Of a stretch of 64,000 nt of DNA, positions 42,976 to 51,825 are shown piece by piece. The translations under genes were made by a program, and so were the position numbers. The notes under the pieces are model-generated. The model worked only from the letters and a program-made list of their open reading frames with translations. It had not been told where the DNA came from and searched no databases. Source of the DNA: Rhodocyclaceae bacterium (GTDB taxonomy: Bacteria > Pseudomonadota > Gammaproteobacteria > Burkholderiales > Rhodocyclaceae); NCBI GenBank assembly GCA_016718525.1, contig JADKDD010000002.1, forward strand, positions 310,001-374,000, in the 5' to 3' direction. Each line of letters begins with the position of its first letter. The first letter of the stretch is position 1.

Positions 42976-43761
42976 ATGATGAATACGGACTTGCACGTCA
43001 CCATCGCGCAGGAGCTTGAAGCGGCGCGCGTCTCGCGCAACGCGGTGGCGCCACTCTCCGAGCGCTGGCCGGAAATGTCGGTGGCCGATGCCTACGCGAT
43101 CCAGCAACTCGGTTTGCAGCAGCGCCTGGCCGGCGGCGCGCGCTTGCGCGGCCGCAAGATCGGGCTGACTGCACGACCGATGCAAAAGCAGCTGGGCGTC
43201 GATCAACCCGACTACGGCTATCTGCTCGATGACATGGTGTTCTCGGATGGCGCTACGCTGGCCGCCGACACCTGGATCGCGCCGCGGGTCGAGCCCGAAC
43301 TGGCCTTCATCATGGGGCGGCGTCTAGAGGGCCCCGGTGTCACTGCGGCCGAAGTGCTGCGTGCCACCGAGTTTGTGCTGCCGGCACTGGAACTGATCGA
43401 CAGCCGCATCGCCAACTGGAAGATCAAGCTGGTGGACACGATCGCCGACAACGCCAGTTCGGCGGCCGTTATCCTCGGTGGCAACCCCATCCTGCCCAGT
43501 GCCGTCAATCTGCGCCATGTGCCCACGGTGTTCAGCAAAAACGGCGAGATCGTCGAAACCGGTGTCGGCGCCGCAGTGCTGGGCAACCCGGTGAATGCCG
43601 TGGCATGGCTGGCCAATGCGCTGGGTGCTTTCGGCGTGGCGCTGGAAGAGGGTGACATCGTCCTCGCCGGTTCCTTCACCGCCTCGGTGCCGCTCGCCGC
43701 CGGTGATCGCTTCAGTGCCGAATTCGGCACGCTCGGACAGTTGTCCGTGGCTTTTCGCTGA
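42976..43761 (+). CDS. mhpD: 2-keto-4-pentenoate hydratase
   Basis: 261-residue hydratase that adds water to 2-hydroxypentadienoate, giving 4-hydroxy-2-oxovalerate for the aldolase at 21255. Divalent-metal ligands Glu106 and Glu108 (RVEPELAFIM) and Glu139 (ALELIDSR) are present, as is RGRKIGLTARPMQKQLG with Lys61. The C-terminal DIVLAGSFTASVPLAAGD is typical. It is the last canonical pathway gene of this block; the remaining two steps are encoded 20 kb away. Confidence 0.94.
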   Translation: MMNTDLHVTIAQELEAARVSRNAVAPLSERWPEMSVADAYAIQQLGLQQRLAGGARLRGRKIGLTARPMQKQLGVDQPDYGYLLDDMVFSDGATLAADTWIAPRVEPELAFIMGRRLEGPGVTAAEVLRATEFVLPALELIDSRIANWKIKLVDTIADNASSAAVILGGNPILPSAVNLRHVPTVFSKNGEIVETGVGAAVLGNPVNAVAWLANALGAFGVALEEGDIVLAGSFTASVPLAAGDRFSAEFGTLGQLSVAFR

Positions 43762-43836
43762 GCAGCGACGGTCTTGCGGCGGTATCCGGGTCGCGATCAT
43801 TAAATTTTTTTCACGTTATTCCCTAAGGAGTTCTCC

Positions 43837-44832
43837 ATGAGCCAAAGTAATACCAAACCGACACGACATCCCGCGAGCAAAGCCGCCGAGCGCGTCGCCA
43901 AACCGGCCACTGTTCAAGCGACGGCCAAACCGATTGCCGAGCCGACCCCGGGGCTGCTCGACTACCACCCGCCTTCGGTGTCGACCATGCGCACCATGTT
44001 TTCCGTGCCGCGCAGCTACTTCAATCCGGAATTCCTTGGCCTGTGGGAGCTGGATCTCGACAGGCCGGCGCTGTTTGTCGGCAATCACACGCTGCTTGGC
44101 ATGACCGATGCTCCCTTGATGATCGAGCACATCTATTCGCAGTACGGCGTGATGGTCCGCGCCCTTGGCGACCGCGGTCATTTCAAGGTACCCGTCTGGG
44201 GTGATATGTTGACCCGGGTGGGTGTCGTCGAAGGCTCGCCAGCCAACTGCGCGGCGCTGATGGAAAACGGCCATCATGTGCTGGTCTTTCCCGGCGGCGG
44301 TCGCGAAGTCATGCGGCGGCGCGGTGAAGCCTACAACCTCATCTGGAAGCAGCGCACCGGCTTCGCACGTCTGGCCATTGAGCACGGCTATGACATCATC
44401 CCCTTTGGTTCAGTCGGGCCGGACGAGTCATTCACCATCATGGCCGACGCCAATGATCTCAAGGGATCCGGCCTGTGGAACTGGCTCGACCGCAAGTTCG
44501 GTTTAGACGCTGCAACGCGTGGCGGCGACATGGTGCCACCCATCGTTCGCGGGATCGGACCAACACTCATTCCGCGCCCGCAACGCTACTACTTCGGTTT
44601 CGGCAAACGCATTCCTACTGAACACTTAAGAGGACGTGCGCAGGACAAGGAAGCATTGTGGGAAGTGCGTGAAGCGGTCGCCGAATCGGTTGAGGATCAG
44701 ATCAACCGCCTGCTGCGGTATCGCTATGAAGACAGAAAGCAAAATTGGGGGCGCGTGCGCAGGTGGCTGGCACCGCTGGATGCGCCGCATCCCGCAGTCA
44801 ATATGACCCGGCAGCGGCGCATGACCAAGTGA
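43837..44832 (+). CDS. PlsC/MGAT-like acyltransferase
   Basis: 331 residues. A polar Lys/Ala/Pro N-terminus (1-40) is followed by an acyltransferase core. The motif-I equivalent is FVGNHTLLGMTDAP, a histidine with Asp at +7 instead of the classical HX4D, like the LPLAT/MGAT branch. Motif III is LVFPGGGREVMRRRGE, and PFGSVGPDE follows. A weak amphipathic stretch could attach it to membrane. It probably acylates a glycerolipid or wax-type alcohol. It is cotranscribed or closely downstream of the meta-cleavage block (75 bp gap, good ribosome site AAGGAG), with no obvious mechanistic link. Confidence 0.78.
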   Translation: MSQSNTKPTRHPASKAAERVAKPATVQATAKPIAEPTPGLLDYHPPSVSTMRTMFSVPRSYFNPEFLGLWELDLDRPALFVGNHTLLGMTDAPLMIEHIYSQYGVMVRALGDRGHFKVPVWGDMLTRVGVVEGSPANCAALMENGHHVLVFPGGGREVMRRRGEAYNLIWKQRTGFARLAIEHGYDIIPFGSVGPDESFTIMADANDLKGSGLWNWLDRKFGLDAATRGGDMVPPIVRGIGPTLIPRPQRYYFGFGKRIPTEHLRGRAQDKEALWEVREAVAESVEDQINRLLRYRYEDRKQNWGRVRRWLAPLDAPHPAVNMTRQRRMTK

Positions 44833-44867
44833 TCGCCGGCTGAGGTGCCTGCAGCGCGATCAATCCA

Positions 44868-44902
44868 CAGGTGGTGCCGGCAAGACGGGAGGTTGATCAG
44901 GC
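44868..44902 (+). repeat. degenerate dispersed repeat (left part of long form)
   Basis: Starts CAGGTGGTGCCGG, then AAGACGGGAGGTTGATCAGGC, resembling the left half of the 65 bp element (18283) with several changes. The right end is not recognisable. It lies between convergent genes. Confidence 0.5.
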
Positions 44903-44941
44903 AGAAGCGTGAACACCGCTAATGTGACGGGATCGCCGCCG

Positions 44942-46345
44942 CTAATCCACGTGCGGACGTACCACAATCACGCTGCATCTTGCGCGGCCTACAACCCGGG
45001 TCATTGTGGAGCGGACGCGCTCTATGGTGCGTCCGGCGCGGCTTGCGCCAAGGATGATGAGATCAACCTGGTTATGGTCGGCAAACGAGAGAATCCTTTG
45101 TGCAGGATCCGACTCTTCAAACACGTGAAGCGATAGTTGCCGCTCATCCAGGCGCAGCGTGGATGCCCAGTGTTGCAATGCAATCAGTGTGTGATGCTGG
45201 CGATCGGCTTCATTGTCCTCACTGGTTTCCTGGGCCTTGCTGCTTTCGATAATCGACACGCACGACAATCGACTTTCGGGTGAGCTCATCATTGCGCGAC
45301 GGGTCGCTGTCCGTAGCGATTCCAGCAGGGCTTCGTCATCACTTTCGGGATCAAGCGCCACCAACACGACCGGCGCCTCATCAAGAGGATTGCTTTCTGT
45401 CGTGCGTTTGACTTTCAGCGACCGATTCCTCATTCGCCACCAGCGTTGGGCCTGTGCCCAGAATCCGGCGGCCTCAGTCTTTTGACCGCGTTTGGTGAGA
45501 TCAATCTTGTGTGGTTGCTCGAACAACCATGCGACTTGGCTGCAACTGGGGAAACGTTTTTCAGGATCGACTTCAAGACAGCGCAGCACGACCTCCTGAA
45601 ACCACGCCGGCAAATCCTCGCGAATGCTGCGTGGCGGTATCGGGGAGCGCCAAAGCCGTTGTTGCATCTCACTTGCGGCTTCCATCACACCAAATGGCAA
45701 TTTTCCGGTCGCCATTTCAAACAAGGTCACGCCCAGAGCAAACTGGTCGCTGCGCGCATCGTGACGGGCGCCCAGAATTTGTTCCGGCGAAATATAGGCA
45801 GGAGTCCCGACACCTTTTAGCTGCGCCTCATAAAACAAATCCGGACACAGGGCATGATGAGCGAAGCCAAAGTCCAGCAGCACTACGGTTCCATCCGCCT
45901 GGAGCATCAGGTTCCCCGGCTTGACGTCGAGATGGATGACTTGGCTGCGATGCAAAGCGTGCAGCGCGCGTGCTACCGCCGCACCGATCTCAATCAAATC
46001 TTCAAGCGGCAACGGTCCGCGCCGGGCAATCAGACTCTCCACGGTTTGCCCAACGACTTTTTCCATCACCAGATAAGGCTGCTGATCGAGCTTGCCGACA
46101 CCGAATACCCGTGGCGCATGGGGTGTATCGAGGCGCGGTTGAATTGCGCACTCGGTTTCGAAGCTGATCAGACCGGCCAGAGGTTGGTTATAACCGAGGC
46201 GTGGGACTTTCATGACCAGCGGCACGGTGTGGTCGGGGTGAGTACAGTCATAAAGAAAACCGGCACCGCCACTGGCGACACATTCACCCACGGTGAAACC
46301 ATCGATGATCATTCCGGTCTTCAACTGCTCAGTGGGACTTGACAT
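44942..46345 (-). CDS. Ser/Thr protein kinase fused to a universal stress protein domain
   Basis: 467 residues. Hanks-type kinase (about 15-275): glycine loop ASGGAGFLYD, Lys46, catalytic HLDVKPGN (Asp140, Asn145), LLDFG (Asp158), GTPAYISPEQ and DQFALGVTLFEMATGKLPF. The HLD replaces the more common HRD, so it is a non-RD kinase. A basic linker (about 285-320, WRMRNRSLKVKRT) follows. The C-terminal Usp domain (about 325-467) has VVLVALDPESDD and the ATP-type motif LIILGASRAGRTIERV...SVIVVRP. No transmembrane helix, so it is cytosolic. A metallophosphoesterase lies 55 bp upstream in the same direction. Confidence 0.9.
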   Translation of the reverse strand: MSSPTEQLKTGMIIDGFTVGECVASGGAGFLYDCTHPDHTVPLVMKVPRLGYNQPLAGLISFETECAIQPRLDTPHAPRVFGVGKLDQQPYLVMEKVVGQTVESLIARRGPLPLEDLIEIGAAVARALHALHRSQVIHLDVKPGNLMLQADGTVVLLDFGFAHHALCPDLFYEAQLKGVGTPAYISPEQILGARHDARSDQFALGVTLFEMATGKLPFGVMEAASEMQQRLWRSPIPPRSIREDLPAWFQEVVLRCLEVDPEKRFPSCSQVAWLFEQPHKIDLTKRGQKTEAAGFWAQAQRWWRMRNRSLKVKRTTESNPLDEAPVVLVALDPESDDEALLESLRTATRRAMMSSPESRLSCVSIIESSKAQETSEDNEADRQHHTLIALQHWASTLRLDERQLSLHVFEESDPAQRILSFADHNQVDLIILGASRAGRTIERVRSTMTRVVGRARCSVIVVRPHVD

Positions 46346-46400
46346 GCGCGCCTATCTTTTCCTGGTACCGTTAGCGAGCTGCTTTAGGTGGTTGCTTGTA

Positions 46401-47150
46401 CTACTTGCCGATTGCCAGACGCTGCGCATTCCAGGACGGCAACCCGGCCCGGCGTATCTTTTCAGCCGCTGCAGCGTGGTCGTAAGGTACCCGGAAAAAG
46501 CTGATTCGACTTTGCGCAAGGTCAACCATGGCGTAGCTTGCGGCGGGATTACCGTCACGGGGTTGACCCACCGACCCGATGGTCGCGATCCAGCGCCGGG
46601 TTGGGAGCAAATCAATCATTGCACCGGAAATCGGTCGATATGATGCAGCTTCGCTGTGTCGCCCGGAGTGGTGCCACAAACGGGGTTCGTGCACATGCCC
46701 GGCGGCAACCAGCCTTATTCCCGGATCAATCGCTGCCAGGCAGTCAACCGCCGCATCTGAATCCATCAGGTAGTGAAATTTGCCGGGCTGGTGCGCGCTG
46801 GCATGAACCATCATCAACATCCCGATCTTGGCAGTCAGCGGGAGCGCCGCGAGGAAACACAGCTGCGCCGAATCGAGTTGTTGGCGAGTCCATCTGGCAA
46901 CCTCACGCGCATCGGGATTGAGTGTCTTGTCGTCGGCGATGATGGCTTCATCATGGTTGCCCATCAGAACGATTGCGCCGTCTTGTTGCAGCCGTGAGAC
47001 TCGGTCGACCACTGCCACAGGATCCGCACCGTAGCCTACCAGGTCACCGAGCACTGCGTAGCGATCAACACCCAGCTTTCTACTGTGGCGCAAACATGCT
47101 TGCAACGCCTCAAGGTTGCTGTGAATGTCTGATAAAAGCGCAATTCGCAT
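46401..47150 (-). CDS. calcineurin-like metallophosphoesterase
   Basis: 249 residues with the full dimetal motif set: LLSDIHSN (Asp-X-His near the N-terminus), LGDLVGYGADP, MGNHDEA, VHAS and AAGHVHEP. The length and GDLVGYG fit the YfcE/PrpE/MJ0936-like branch, which covers phosphodiesterases and bacterial serine/threonine phosphatases. ATG at 47150 is preferred over a TTG two codons earlier. Pairing with the Ser/Thr kinase suggests it may reverse its phosphorylation. Confidence 0.88.
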   Translation of the reverse strand: MRIALLSDIHSNLEALQACLRHSRKLGVDRYAVLGDLVGYGADPVAVVDRVSRLQQDGAIVLMGNHDEAIIADDKTLNPDAREVARWTRQQLDSAQLCFLAALPLTAKIGMLMMVHASAHQPGKFHYLMDSDAAVDCLAAIDPGIRLVAAGHVHEPRLWHHSGRHSEAASYRPISGAMIDLLPTRRWIATIGSVGQPRDGNPAASYAMVDLAQSRISFFRVPYDHAAAAEKIRRAGLPSWNAQRLAIGK

Positions 47151-47279
47151 GGTCAATTGACGGGTGCCAGTATCCCTACCTACCCCTATTGGACACCCGC
47201 AAACTTACAACAAACTTTTCACGCGGAACTTTCGGCGATCTCCGTGTGCAGGAATTTCGAGATTTGTCGCGTCGGAATC

Positions 47280-49352
47280 CTACGACACCGATGGTGGCTG
47301 ACGAATGTGGTCGACAAATTCAACCAAATCGGATTCCGGTGGTGAGGTCAGCAGACTGCCGGCAATCAAACCCAAAAAGCCCATCGGAACGCCAAACACC
47401 CCGGCAGCGATCGGCTTTATCTCAAACCACCGGGGAGCATTGATTCCAAATGCTTCACTACAAATAACCATGTAGTACAGCGTCACCGCCAGGCCCGCAC
47501 TCATGCCGAGTACAGCGCCGGCACGATTTGCTCGTTTCCAGAATATGCCGCACACGAGAACCGGAAAGAGTCCGGCGGCGGCAAGCGAAAACGCCGAGCC
47601 AACCAACTGCAAGATGTTGCCCGGCTTTAACGAAGTGATGTACGCGGCCAACACCGCTACGACCAACAAGACTATTTTCGACACGACAAGACGCCGAGTT
47701 GGCGGAGCGTCGCTGGCAAGCATTTTGTAATAAACATCGTGCGATAGTGCGCTGGCGATGGTCATCAGCAATCCGTCAGCTGTGGACAATGCCGCAGCCA
47801 ATCCCCCAGCCGCCACAAGACCGGTAATGACATATGGCAGGCCGGCAATTTCGGGAGTCGCCAAGACCACGATATCGCCACCGATAATGATTTCCGCACG
47901 TTGAACGATACCGTCGAGATTGATGTCTTGAAGAAACAAAAGGGTTTTGTCGACAGCCTGCCAGTTGCTGACCCACGCCGGAAGCTGGGAGAAACTTGAA
48001 CCAACCAGATTGTTGTAGATCTCAAACTTGACCAAAATCGCCAGCACCGGTGCGGTAAGGTACAAAAGCAGTATGAAAAACAAGGACCAGAATACCGATT
48101 TACGTGTATCGGCAACACTCGTTGTGGTGTAGTAACGCATCAGGATATGCGGTAGCGCCGCTGTCCCCAGCATCAAACAAAACACCAGAGCAAGAAAGTT
48201 CCTGCGTGAAACCTCCCGCTCAGCCTCGCTATTTCCGGAAAATGCTTCGGCATGCATCTTTACAGGCAAAGCGCGCGCGTGATTTTCGGCTTTCAGACGG
48301 GTCCATAGCTGCATCGCCGCAAATTCGTCTTCGGGAAACGCGTGAAGCTCACGTTCGGCAGAATCAATTGCCGCAAAGTTAAGATCGCCCGCGGCACGGA
48401 GGTTGGTCAAACGTCGCTCAAGATTGGTCTTCTCGATGTTCAGGTAAGTCATGCTGCGTGCTTCCAAGGCAGTAAGCCGCACATCGAAGCCGACCGCGCG
48501 CTCTGCAAATATCTTTCTCACCTGGGCCTCAGCGACACCTTTGGCCGACAGGGGGTCGTTAAATTCGCGTTCCAGCGCAGTAACTTTCGGCAAGGCCGAG
48601 GTGTAGGCTGAAATGTGTGCCAGCGGATTTCCGGTGTGCTTTACCGACAACCAGACCACCGGAATCAAGTACGCGATGATCAGGATGATGCATTGTGCAA
48701 CCTGAGTCCACGTCACTGCTTTCATGCCGCCAAGGAACGAGCAAACCAGGATCCCGGCCAATCCGACGAAGACGCCAATGGTGAACTCCAGACCGGTAAG
48801 GCGGCTCGTGATCAGACCAACACCGTAAATCTGTGCAATGACGTAGGTAAGCGAACACAGGATGGTGGCGAACACGGCAAGCAAGCGTGGCCAGTTACCA
48901 CCGTAACGTGCTCCGATGAAATCCGGAATGGTGAATTCACCAAATCGCCGCAAATAGGGAGCAAGAAAAAGCGCGACCAGACAATAGCCGCCGGTCCAGC
49001 CCATGATGTAGGCCAATCCTTCATAACCTGCGTGGTACAGGGTACCGGCAAGACCAATAAAACTGGCAGCCGACATCCAATCTGCGGCGGTAGCCATGCC
49101 ATTAAACAGCGCAGGCACGCGACGTCCGGCAACGTAATACTCGGTAACGTCGGAGGTCTTGGCCAACAAGCCGATCCCGGCATACAACGCGATGGTGCAA
49201 AACAGGAACAGGTAACCCAGCGCACGGTTCGGCACGCCAAGCCATTCCAGCACGCCCATGGCCAAGATGAACACGATGACTCCACCCGTATACACAAGAT
49301 AGGCGCGTGCGATGCGGTCGAAAAAATTGTTTTGGTGATTATTCGGTGACAT
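47280..49352 (-). CDS. sodium:solute symporter, VC_2705/ActP-like, second copy
   Basis: 690-residue paralogue of the symporter at 13619-15739, similar over the full length (SDVTEYYVAGRRVPALFNGMATAADWMSAASFIG; GWTGGYCLVALFLAPYLRRFGEFTIPDFIGARYGG). It has the same cytosolic insert, here about residues 255-380 and quite diverged, and an EF-hand-like loop DINLDGIVQRAE at residues 476-487. No DUF4212 gene precedes it. It is the third gene of an operon with an OmpR-type regulator and its kinase, starting 15 bp after the kinase stop. Confidence 0.92.
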   Translation of the reverse strand: MSPNNHQNNFFDRIARAYLVYTGGVIVFILAMGVLEWLGVPNRALGYLFLFCTIALYAGIGLLAKTSDVTEYYVAGRRVPALFNGMATAADWMSAASFIGLAGTLYHAGYEGLAYIMGWTGGYCLVALFLAPYLRRFGEFTIPDFIGARYGGNWPRLLAVFATILCSLTYVIAQIYGVGLITSRLTGLEFTIGVFVGLAGILVCSFLGGMKAVTWTQVAQCIILIIAYLIPVVWLSVKHTGNPLAHISAYTSALPKVTALEREFNDPLSAKGVAEAQVRKIFAERAVGFDVRLTALEARSMTYLNIEKTNLERRLTNLRAAGDLNFAAIDSAERELHAFPEDEFAAMQLWTRLKAENHARALPVKMHAEAFSGNSEAEREVSRRNFLALVFCLMLGTAALPHILMRYYTTTSVADTRKSVFWSLFFILLLYLTAPVLAILVKFEIYNNLVGSSFSQLPAWVSNWQAVDKTLLFLQDINLDGIVQRAEIIIGGDIVVLATPEIAGLPYVITGLVAAGGLAAALSTADGLLMTIASALSHDVYYKMLASDAPPTRRLVVSKIVLLVVAVLAAYITSLKPGNILQLVGSAFSLAAAGLFPVLVCGIFWKRANRAGAVLGMSAGLAVTLYYMVICSEAFGINAPRWFEIKPIAAGVFGVPMGFLGLIAGSLLTSPPESDLVEFVDHIRQPPSVS

Positions 49353-49367
49353 GCTTTCGACCCGATT

Positions 49368-50975
49368 TCAGTCAGGACGCAGATCTATCGGCGCAACAGC
49401 ACCACCGCGGCGAAGGAAGCTGACGCGGAACAAACATCCGCCGGCGTCCCCATCAAGCAGATCAACTTTTGCCCGATGACGGTCAGCAATCTCTTGCACA
49501 ATTGGCAATCCAAGACCGCTGCCGGTTTCTTCGTTACCAAGCACACGATAGAACCGTTCGAAAACCTTTACTCGTTCTGCCTGCGGAATCCCCGGTCCGG
49601 TATCTTCAACTTCCAATAGCAAGAATTCAGTCGACCGCAATCGAACCGTCACCTGTCCGTTGGCCGGCGTGTACTTGATCGCGTTGTCGACCAGATTTGA
49701 AAGCAGCTCGCGAAGCAAAATGGGCACGCCCTCGGTCATATGCGGCCAATCCCCGCTTTCAAATGCCAAATCAATGCCTTTAATCATTGCCCGCTCGGCC
49801 CACTCGATGGTGATCGCGCGGGAGAGTGAGCGCAGATCTACCGGTTCTACTCGATGCACCTTGTCGTGGCTGGACTCCGTTCGCGCCAAAGTGAGCAGTT
49901 GCTTAGTCAGATGTGCTGCCCGCTCGGCACTCTTGGCAATCAGGCGCATGGATTTTTGCAAACGAACCGGATCTTTTTCACCTTGAGCCAGGTCAGCTTG
50001 CATCTTCAGTCCGGTCAACGGCGTTCGCAGTTGATGTGCAGCATCGGCAATGAAACGCTGTTGTGCTTCGAGATTGACCTCTAGCCGACCCATCATTTCG
50101 TTGAGAGAAGATAACAAGGGCCGGACTTCCTCGGGCGCCTGTTCGGCATCCAGCGGTGACAGATCGCCTTGACGCCTGCCGAGAATTTTTTCCCGCAAAC
50201 GTCGCAGCGGACGCAAGCCTCGGGTCAACCCAAGATAGGAAAGTAGTGCAACCAAAGGGATCAGGCCAAACTGGGGTAACAATACGCCTCGGATAATCCG
50301 CGATACCAGTTCTTCTCGTGCATTCCGCGTTTCAGCCACCTGCACCAGAACCACCGGTCCGGGCTCCTTGCCGGCAATCGCCGCGCCAACCCGAACGGTC
50401 CGAAAGGCGACCCGAACGGATTCGCCGGCAACCGAGTCGTCGCGGAGCGATACTGATTTTCTCGGCAATACCGGCAAATCGTCGGCCAGCGATATTTGCG
50501 CTGTATTAATGTCAAATGGCGCGGCAACAACAGGGAGTGGCGGTTCAAGGTTGGGTGCAATGAGCGCATCTGGCGAAAATTCGCGGCTCAGCGCAGGCAT
50601 CGATGCATCGTTATTCCGGGTTGCAAGCGTGATGCGAAAGAACCGGCTATCAATTCCATTTCCGGTCAAGATGGTTGCCACTTGCGGCGGCAAACGCTGC
50701 GCCAGCGGCCAAGGTGATGTCTCAACGTAATGGCTGACCGCTTGGACACTTTCAATCAAGGACAGGTCGTACGGTTGATCCGCAATCTGATGCGCGTAAT
50801 GATTAGTCAAGGCGATAGAAATCGGCCACAGCAAAAGAAGTGGCGCCAGCATCCAATCAAGAATTTCCAGAAACAGGGAATTCGGTTCGCTCTCGACGGC
50901 GTCACTCGCAAACAACCCGGTCATACGGGCATACCAGCCCGCCAGGCGACCGAGCAGCGCGGACTGTTCAGTCAT
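49368..50975 (-). CDS. sensor histidine kinase (TctE/QseC-like)
   Basis: 535 residues. First transmembrane helix LDWMLAPLLLLWPISIAL (about 32-50), then a periplasmic 2CSK_N-type sensor domain of about 170 residues. A second helix (LLPQFGLIPLVALLSYLGL) leads to HAMP, HisKA with phospho-His in FIADAAHQLRTPLTGLKMQADL, and HATPase (NLVDNAIKYTP; VEDTGPGIP; GSGLGLPIVQEI). The start at 50975 lies 8 bases inside the end of the response-regulator gene, indicating coupling. TctE-like kinases sense tricarboxylates or related acids, consistent with control of the adjacent symporter. Confidence 0.92.
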   Translation of the reverse strand: MTEQSALLGRLAGWYARMTGLFASDAVESEPNSLFLEILDWMLAPLLLLWPISIALTNHYAHQIADQPYDLSLIESVQAVSHYVETSPWPLAQRLPPQVATILTGNGIDSRFFRITLATRNNDASMPALSREFSPDALIAPNLEPPLPVVAAPFDINTAQISLADDLPVLPRKSVSLRDDSVAGESVRVAFRTVRVGAAIAGKEPGPVVLVQVAETRNAREELVSRIIRGVLLPQFGLIPLVALLSYLGLTRGLRPLRRLREKILGRRQGDLSPLDAEQAPEEVRPLLSSLNEMMGRLEVNLEAQQRFIADAAHQLRTPLTGLKMQADLAQGEKDPVRLQKSMRLIAKSAERAAHLTKQLLTLARTESSHDKVHRVEPVDLRSLSRAITIEWAERAMIKGIDLAFESGDWPHMTEGVPILLRELLSNLVDNAIKYTPANGQVTVRLRSTEFLLLEVEDTGPGIPQAERVKVFERFYRVLGNEETGSGLGLPIVQEIADRHRAKVDLLDGDAGGCLFRVSFLRRGGAVAPIDLRPD

Positions 50976-51654
50976 CCGTGCCAGTGGTATTTGCAGGTTT
51001 TTGCAAGCAATATCCCAAGCCACGCAAGGTGGTGATAAAGACACCGCCGGGTTCCAGCTTCTTGCGCAGGCGATGAACATAGACCTCGATCGCATTGGCG
51101 CTTACTTCTTCACCCCAACCACACAATTGTTCAACCAACTGATCTTTACTGACGACCCGGCCGGCACGCAACAAGAGCACTTCGAGCAAAACCAATTCGC
51201 GGGCCGACAGCTCAAGCAATTCACCGTTCATCCGGGCCACCCGCTCCACCTGACTGTAAGTCAGTGGCCCCACCGATATTCCGGTCGAATTTCCGGTGCC
51301 ACGGCGCACCAGCGCACGTATTCTGGCTTCCAACTCGGGCACGGCAAAAGGTTTGGTCATGTAATCATCGGCACCGGCGTCCAACCCGGCAACCCTGTCC
51401 TGCAATCCATCTTGCGCGGTCAAAATCAGCACAGGCAGCGGATTCTTCTTCGCACGCAACCGGCGTAAAACATCCAGACCCGACATTTTTGGCAGTCCCA
51501 AGTCAAGTACCAATAAATCAAATTGGGCACTAGCCAGCGCCGCATCGGCTTCAGAGCCGGTGGCGACATGATCGACAGCACACCCGGATTTCTTGAGTGC
51601 GTAAATCAATCCGTCAGCGATCACAGGATCATCCTCGGCGATCAGTATTCTCAT
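50968..51654 (-). CDS. OmpR-family response regulator (TctD/QseB-like)
   Basis: 228 residues. The receiver (RILIAEDDPVIADGLIYAL; phospho-Asp in LLVLDLGLPKMSG; ILTAQDGLQDRV; DDYMTKPF) is joined to a winged-helix trans_reg_C domain (LELSARELVLLEVLLLRAGRVVSKDQLVEQLCGWGEEVSANAIEVYVHRLRKKL). First gene of the regulator-kinase-symporter operon and divergent from the M3 peptidase gene over 171 bp. OmpR/PmrA-type regulators bind tandem hexamers on 11 bp centres, a pattern seen at 16116-16255 next to the other symporter. Confidence 0.93.
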   Translation of the reverse strand: MRILIAEDDPVIADGLIYALKKSGCAVDHVATGSEADAALASAQFDLLVLDLGLPKMSGLDVLRRLRAKKNPLPVLILTAQDGLQDRVAGLDAGADDYMTKPFAVPELEARIRALVRRGTGNSTGISVGPLTYSQVERVARMNGELLELSARELVLLEVLLLRAGRVVSKDQLVEQLCGWGEEVSANAIEVYVHRLRKKLEPGGVFITTLRGLGYCLQKPANTTGTDD

Positions 51655-51825
51655 AGTGACAGGTACCGGACTAGCAAGTGTTCTCGATTCTAAGTCAATG
51701 CTTGCCTTCAGTTGTGAACAGCTTGCGAGTGCGTTGCGGTCAGCAATTATCTGCTGCGTTAATATGCTCCATCGCCTGGCACAGGCTGCCTAATTTGGCA
51801 TGAACAATTCTTGGGAGTTCAATCG

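Noticed and set aside
51655..51825. CTTGCC/CTTGCG pair upstream of the response-regulator gene as a phased site
   Set aside because: Spacing is 21 bp, only two imperfect hexamers are present, and neither matches CTTACG; not good enough to claim the same operator.
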